NCBI GenBank assembly: GCA_002298155.1
Contig: DBME01000407.1
Coordinates: 9,583-18,886 of the forward strand
Direction: 5' to 3'
DNA from: Holophagaceae bacterium UBA706
Lineage (GTDB): Bacteria; Acidobacteriota; Holophagae; Holophagales; Holophagaceae
DNA length: 9,304 nucleotides
Made by a program: the position numbers and the translations under genes
Part shown: piece after piece, positions 6,133-9,304 of the stretch
Numbering within the stretch: position 1 is the stretch's first letter
Layout: each line of letters starts with the position of its first letter
Notes under the pieces: model-generated
Seen by the model: only the letters and a program-made list of their open reading frames with translations
What the model was told of the DNA's origin: nothing
Databases searched by the model: none

Positions 6133-6771
6133 ATGGCCAAGAAGCTGGACGAACCCCATGACCGCGGCGACTTCTTCAAGTCGCTGGGGACCCTCATGGC
6201 GGGGTTCGTGGCCATGCGCGTGGAGGATGCCGTCACCGGGGCGGGCCCTTCCCTGCTCCGCCCCCCGGGGGCGCTGGACGAGTTCGACTTCCTCCTGGCC
6301 TGCACCCGCTGCGACAAGTGCATCAAGGCCTGCCCCCAGGATTCCATCCTCAAGGCGGGCCCCCAGGCGGCCCTGGCGGCGGGGACGCCCCATGTGATGC
6401 CCCGGAACATGCCCTGTTTCCTGTGCACGGAGCTGCCGTGCATCACGGCCTGCCCCGAGGGGGCCCTGGTGTGGCCCCGGCGCAACGTGGGCGAGACGGT
6501 CCTGGAGGGCCCCCCCGCGGTGAAGATGGGCACGGCCCGGGTGAAGACGCGGCTCTGCCTCACCTACGAGCGGGACGACAACCCGGCCCAGCCCTGCACC
6601 ACCTGCGTGGACCGGTGCCCCTACCCCGGGGTGGCCATCCGCATGGGCGAGGCGCCCGAGGGCGAACTGCCCCATCCGGAAGTGGTGGCGGATTTCTGCA
6701 CCGGTTGCGGGCTGTGCACCTTCGGGTGCCCCACACCGAAACCGGCCATCGTGGTGGACGCGCGGGAATGA
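6133..6771 (+). CDS. NapG/MauM-like polyferredoxin with four [4Fe-4S] motifs
   Basis: 212 residues with 16 cysteines in four cluster motifs. They are C57-C60-C63-C67 (CTRCDKCIKACP), C95-C98-C103-C107 (CxxCxxxxCxxxC), C155-C158-C162 with C142 as probable fourth ligand, and C189-C192-C195-C199 (CTGCGLCTFGCP). This arrangement is that of NapG/MauM-type electron-transfer proteins. Those are normally Tat-exported and work with a quinol-oxidising membrane partner (NapH/MauN). Here the N-terminus reads DRGDFFKSLGTLMAGFVAM, like a Tat signal whose twin arginine has decayed to Arg-Gly, with a short hydrophobic stretch and no clear cleavage site, so cytoplasmic or peripheral membrane location is more likely. 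No NapH, nitrate reductase or amine dehydrogenase gene is in the window. Start at 6133 is one base after the Usg-like stop. The stop codon abuts a parS-like palindrome. The electron donor and acceptor are unknown. Confidence 0.87.
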   Translation: MAKKLDEPHDRGDFFKSLGTLMAGFVAMRVEDAVTGAGPSLLRPPGALDEFDFLLACTRCDKCIKACPQDSILKAGPQAALAAGTPHVMPRNMPCFLCTELPCITACPEGALVWPRRNVGETVLEGPPAVKMGTARVKTRLCLTYERDDNPAQPCTTCVDRCPYPGVAIRMGEAPEGELPHPEVVADFCTGCGLCTFGCPTPKPAIVVDARE

Positions 6772-6787
6772 CGTTCCACGTGGAACA
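6772..6787. other. parS: parS centromere-like site (ParB binding site)
   Basis: CGTTCCACGTGGAACA contains the 14-bp perfect palindrome GTTCCACGTGGAAC (6773-6786). It matches the perfectly symmetric parS form TGTTCCACGTGGAACA at 15 of 16 positions, and closely resembles the B. subtilis-type TGTTCCACGTGAAACA. ParB (Spo0J) loads as a CTP-dependent clamp at such sites, and ParA then segregates the origin region. The site begins directly after the ferredoxin stop codon, where it does not constrain coding sequence, as expected for a maintained binding site. Chromosomal parS sites usually lie near oriC, so the window is probably origin-proximal. No parA/parB, dnaA or rsmG is visible here. The match is seen in sequence; its role is inferred from the family consensus. 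Confidence 0.8.
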
Positions 6788-6855
6788 ACCGGGCTGATCC
6801 GGCTCCTGGCGGCACCAAGCCGTGCCCGTCCCCTCCGGGGGCGTTGGCCACGAAC

Positions 6856-6864
6856 TGATATGCT
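6856..6864 (+). promoter_or_regulatory. Possible extended -10 promoter of the decarboxylase-antiporter unit
   Basis: TGATATGCT fits the extended -10 pattern TG-n-TATnnT (four of six core matches plus TG). It lies 51 bases before the decarboxylase ATG in a 144-bp intergenic region. A start site near 6871 would give a leader of about 45 bases that includes the Shine-Dalgarno AGGTGG (6900-6905). No good -35 hexamer is found at 17 bases. A different pairing, TTGGCC (6844-6849) with TAAAGA (6866-6871) at 16-base spacing, is also possible. The surrounding stretch is noticeably more A+T-rich than its neighbours, which supports a promoter here. Confidence 0.4.
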
Positions 6865-6915
6865 GTAAAGAGAAGTGTTGAGAATTTGACGTGTTCTTCA
6901 GGTGGGGGCGGCAGC

Positions 6916-8853
6916 ATGGCCTACAAGGTTCTTCTCATCAATCCCAACGCCAGGGACCTGGAATCCGAGATGCGGATGCTGGAGGAGCGGGGCCTCCAGA
7001 TGGTGGGCGCCACCTGCTTCAAGGAGGCCTACGACCTCCTGGTGAAGGACGGCACCATCCACGTGATCCTCACGGAGCTCATCATCCCCGTGAAGAAGCG
7101 CTCCAAGGAGACGCTGTCGGGCGCGGAGCTCTTCGGGCGCTTCCTGGCGGTGCGCTACGAGGTGAACATCTTCCTGTTCACCCACGAGACGGACTGCGCC
7201 CAGTTCAACACGGGCGGCCTCATCAACGGGTACTTCCACAAGGGCGAGGAGGACTTCGACGACATCGCCGCCAAGGTGAAGGCCGAGGTCATCAGCAGCA
7301 AGGACCGGGCGCCCTTCTTCGAGACCCTGGTGGAGTACGCGCGCATGGACAAGGACGCCTGGCACACGCCGGGGCACTCTTCTGGCGACTCCGTGAAGAA
7401 CTCCGAGTACGCGGGGGATTTCTTCCGGTTCTTCGGCGAGAACCTTTTCCAGTCGGACATCTCCGTGTCCGTACCCATGCTGGATTCCCTGCTGGAGCCC
7501 AAGGGCGTCATCAAGGAGGCCCAGGAGCTGGCCGCGCGGGCCTTCAATTCCCGCTACACCTTCTTCACCACCAACGGCACCAGCACCAGCAACAAGGTCC
7601 TCATCCAGACCCTGCTCAAGCCCGGGGACGCCATCCTCCTGGACCGCAACTGCCACAAGTCCGTGCACTACGGCGTCATCGTCGCCGGCGCGGAGCCGCT
7701 CTATCTCATGCCCAGCGTGAACAACACTTACGGGATCTTCGGCCCCGTGCCCAAACAGCGCATCATCCAGAGCATGGACGCCGCCCTGAAAGCGGGCAAG
7801 CGGCTGAAGGTGCTGATCCTCACCAACTGCACGTACGACGGCCTCATCTACGACATCAAGGACATCGTGGAGCAGGCCCACGCCCGGGGCATCAAGGTCA
7901 TCGTGGACGAGGCCTGGTTCGGCTACGCCAACTTCCACCGGGCCTTCTACCCCTCCGCCATGGCCGCGGGGGCCGACTATTCCACCCAGAGCACCCACAA
8001 GACCATGAGCGCCTTCTCCCAGGCGTCCATGATCCACGTGCAGGATCCGGAATTCGAGGGCATCCGGGAGTTCTTCCAGGAGAACTTCAACATGCAGGCC
8101 TCCACCTCCCCCCAGTACCCCATGATCGCCAGTCTGGACGCGGCCCGGCGCCAGATGGCCATGGAAGGCTATGCCCTCCTCCAGCGCACGCTGGAACTGG
8201 CGGCCGCCCTCAAGAAGTCCATCAACGCCCTCAAGAAGTTCCGGGTGCTGGAGTTGGAGGACCTCCTCAGCGATGAAGTGCGCAACGACGGGATCCGCCT
8301 GGATCCCACCAAGCTGACCATCGACGTGAGCGCCTCGGGCTACTCCAGCAAGGAGATCGAGCACCTCCTCCTCACCAAGCACAACATCCAGATCGAGAAG
8401 AGCACCTTCAACACCATCACGGTGCTCATCACCATCGGCTCAAACTACTCCAAGCTGAACCGCCTGGTGCTGGCCCTGGCCAACATCCAGCGCATGAGCG
8501 GCGCCCGCCGGGAGAGCGAATCCGCCAAGACCCTGCGGGACTTCAAGCTGTCCCTTTCCCGCATCCGCTTCCTGCCCCGCTATGCCTTCTACGCGGCCAG
8601 CGAGAGCGTCCCCATGCGTGACGCCGCGGGACGCGTGGCCACGGCCATGGTCGTGCCCTACCCTCCCGGCATCCCCCTCCTGGTGCCGGGCCAGCTCATC
8701 ACCGAGGACATCCTCAACGCCCTCATGACCTACCGTGACTACGGCGTGGAGATCCACGGCGCTCCGGACGGCCTGCTCAAGGTCATGACCCCCGCGGAGG
8801 AGGAGCGCCTCGCGGGCCAGGGTCGGGAAATGACGCCCCTGGAGCTGGTCTAG
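6916..8853 (+). CDS. Orn/Lys/Arg-type PLP-dependent decarboxylase (fold type I) with receiver-like wing domain
   Basis: 645 residues from ATG 6916, slightly shorter than the E. coli acid-inducible enzymes (about 710-760). Residues 1-125 form a receiver-like wing domain; about 140-480 is the PLP catalytic domain and the rest the C-terminal domain. Key motifs are AWHTPGHSSGD (148-158), TTNGTSTSNK (218-227, phosphate binding), DRNCHKS (243-249, stacking histidine H247), VDEAWFGYANFH (330-341, D331) and TQSTHKTMSAFSQASMIHV with PLP lysine K362. ASTSPQYPMIASLD and a late VVPYPPGIPLLVPG complete the family pattern. It should decarboxylate lysine, ornithine or arginine, consuming a cytoplasmic proton and giving a polyamine; which substrate cannot be decided. 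An in-frame TTG at 6886 was not used because ATG 6916 follows an AGGTGGGGG ribosome site and begins the wing-domain strand directly. An NhaC-type antiporter begins three bases after the stop. Confidence 0.92.
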   Translation: MAYKVLLINPNARDLESEMRMLEERGLQMVGATCFKEAYDLLVKDGTIHVILTELIIPVKKRSKETLSGAELFGRFLAVRYEVNIFLFTHETDCAQFNTGGLINGYFHKGEEDFDDIAAKVKAEVISSKDRAPFFETLVEYARMDKDAWHTPGHSSGDSVKNSEYAGDFFRFFGENLFQSDISVSVPMLDSLLEPKGVIKEAQELAARAFNSRYTFFTTNGTSTSNKVLIQTLLKPGDAILLDRNCHKSVHYGVIVAGAEPLYLMPSVNNTYGIFGPVPKQRIIQSMDAALKAGKRLKVLILTNCTYDGLIYDIKDIVEQAHARGIKVIVDEAWFGYANFHRAFYPSAMAAGADYSTQSTHKTMSAFSQASMIHVQDPEFEGIREFFQENFNMQASTSPQYPMIASLDAARRQMAMEGYALLQRTLELAAALKKSINALKKFRVLELEDLLSDEVRNDGIRLDPTKLTIDVSASGYSSKEIEHLLLTKHNIQIEKSTFNTITVLITIGSNYSKLNRLVLALANIQRMSGARRESESAKTLRDFKLSLSRIRFLPRYAFYAASESVPMRDAAGRVATAMVVPYPPGIPLLVPGQLITEDILNALMTYRDYGVEIHGAPDGLLKVMTPAEEERLAGQGREMTPLELV

Positions 8854-8856
8854 GAT

Positions 8857-9304
8857 ATGGAACTCGGGGTCCTGTCCCTCGTCCCCGCCCTGGTCACCAT
8901 CCTGGTGGCCCTGGTCAGGCGGAGGGTCGCCACCGCCCTTTTCTGCGGGGTGGCGGCCGGGGCCCTGGTCCTGGCGCGGTTCCACCCCTTGGCGGCCCTG
9001 GGCAACCTCTGGCACACCCTCAAGGGGGCGTTCACGGACGTGGACCGTCTCAAGATCGTGGTGTTCATCCTCCTCATCGGCGGCCTGCTGGAGCTCATCT
9101 CCGCCAGCGGTGCCTACAACGCCTTCGGGCGGGCCGTGGGCAGGACCTTGCGCACCGGCCGCAAGGCCCGCATGGCCGCGTGGGGGCTCAGCTGCTGCAT
9201 GTTCTTCGACGACTATGCCAACGTCCTCATTTCGGGAACGGCCATGCGCACGGTCACGGACCGGAACCGCGTCTCCGCGGCGATCCTGGCCTACCTGGTG
9301 GACG
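8857..9304 (+). CDS. NhaC-family Na+/H+ antiporter, N-terminal part (runs off window)
   Basis: 149 codons are present and the gene continues past the right edge. The protein starts directly with a hydrophobic helix (SLVPALVTILVALV, 7-20). A second helix covers about 24-40 and a third about 67-82 (KIVVFILLIGGLLELI). The conserved family segment CCMFFDDYANVLISGTAMR (113-131, D118-D119) and TDRNRVSAAILAYLVD (134-149) are typical of the NhaC/MleN/YheL group of the ion-transporter superfamily. Members exchange Na+ for H+, and MleN couples this to malate/lactate exchange. It sits in the cytoplasmic membrane. The ATG is three bases after the decarboxylase stop (TAG), so translation is probably coupled. 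GGAG at 8841-8844 is a distant ribosome site. Together with the decarboxylase it suggests a pH or cation homeostasis unit, or transport of the decarboxylase substrate or product. Family is fairly sure; the transported solute is open. Confidence 0.88.
   Translation, partial: MELGVLSLVPALVTILVALVRRRVATALFCGVAAGALVLARFHPLAALGNLWHTLKGAFTDVDRLKIVVFILLIGGLLELISASGAYNAFGRAVGRTLRTGRKARMAAWGLSCCMFFDDYANVLISGTAMRTVTDRNRVSAAILAYLVD

Noticed and set aside
5196..6563. A 455-codon minus-strand open frame
   Set aside because: It spans the antisense of three plus-strand genes and their junctions and has no domain-like pattern.
6768..6797. A nine-codon frame (MTFHVEQPG) overlapping the ferredoxin stop by ATGA
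   Set aside because: It is simply the translation of the parS palindrome (FHVE comes from TTCCACGTGGAA). It has no ribosome site.
6811..6840. Possible intrinsic terminator after the ferredoxin gene
   Set aside because: GGCAC/GTGCC (6811-6826) and CCCC/GGGG (6830-6840) are short stems and neither is followed by a T-tract. Termination here is plausible but not supported.
6886..6915. TTG start adding ten residues (TCSSGGGGS) to the decarboxylase
   Set aside because: The extension is low-complexity and reads through the ribosome binding site; ATG 6916 is well placed.
6898..8382. A 494-codon minus-strand open frame opposite the decarboxylase
   Set aside because: The decarboxylase is clear on the plus strand. 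The antisense product is repetitive in Gly, Val, His, Glu and Leu.

Overview
The window is a G+C-rich, tightly packed bacterial chromosome segment. It has short or overlapping gene junctions, no mobile elements, no RNA genes and no gene-free stretch longer than about 150 bases. The mix of genes (a human-type adenylosuccinate lyase, an Asd/Usg-like protein, a polyferredoxin, TPR-GGDEF signalling) would suit an Acidobacteriota (Holophaga/Geothrix-like) or similar deep-branching Gram-negative genome. That assignment is an impression from gene content and composition and has not been tested.

Layout. A divergent junction at 3734-3847 splits the window. Leftward (minus strand) runs a four-gene apparent operon: glyA (serine hydroxymethyltransferase, 3733-2489), a single-domain CheY-like response regulator (2464-2084), a gamma-glutamylcyclotransferase/AIG2-like protein with a GTG start (2082-1645), and a membrane-anchored diguanylate cyclase whose N-terminal half is a predicted periplasmic TPR sensor (1622 to beyond the left edge; the GGDEF domain is cut off). 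Rightward runs a three-gene apparent operon: purB of the eukaryotic/human type (3848-5299), an aspartate-semialdehyde-dehydrogenase-like protein that appears to have lost its catalytic cysteine (5313-6131), and a NapG/MauM-like protein with four [4Fe-4S] cluster motifs (6133-6771).

Directly after the ferredoxin stop codon lies a 14-bp perfect palindrome (6773-6786). It matches the bacterial chromosomal centromere parS at 15 of 16 positions, which suggests the segment lies in the origin-proximal part of the chromosome. After a 144-bp intergenic region comes a second rightward unit: a fold-I PLP-dependent Orn/Lys/Arg-type decarboxylase with a receiver-like N-terminal wing domain (6916-8853), followed after 3 bases by an NhaC-family Na+/H+ antiporter (8857 to beyond the right edge).

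How the parts may work together. glyA and purB, transcribed divergently, are both linked to one-carbon/purine metabolism, since SHMT makes the C1-folate used for purine synthesis. The genes behind glyA look like signalling cargo (response regulator, c-di-GMP synthase). The decarboxylase and antiporter form a plausible pH or cation homeostasis pair. The least explained items are the Usg-like/polyferredoxin pair and the decarboxylase with a pseudo-receiver domain. The best supported non-coding signal is parS. I found no clear evidence of a defence system, CRISPR array or mobile island.
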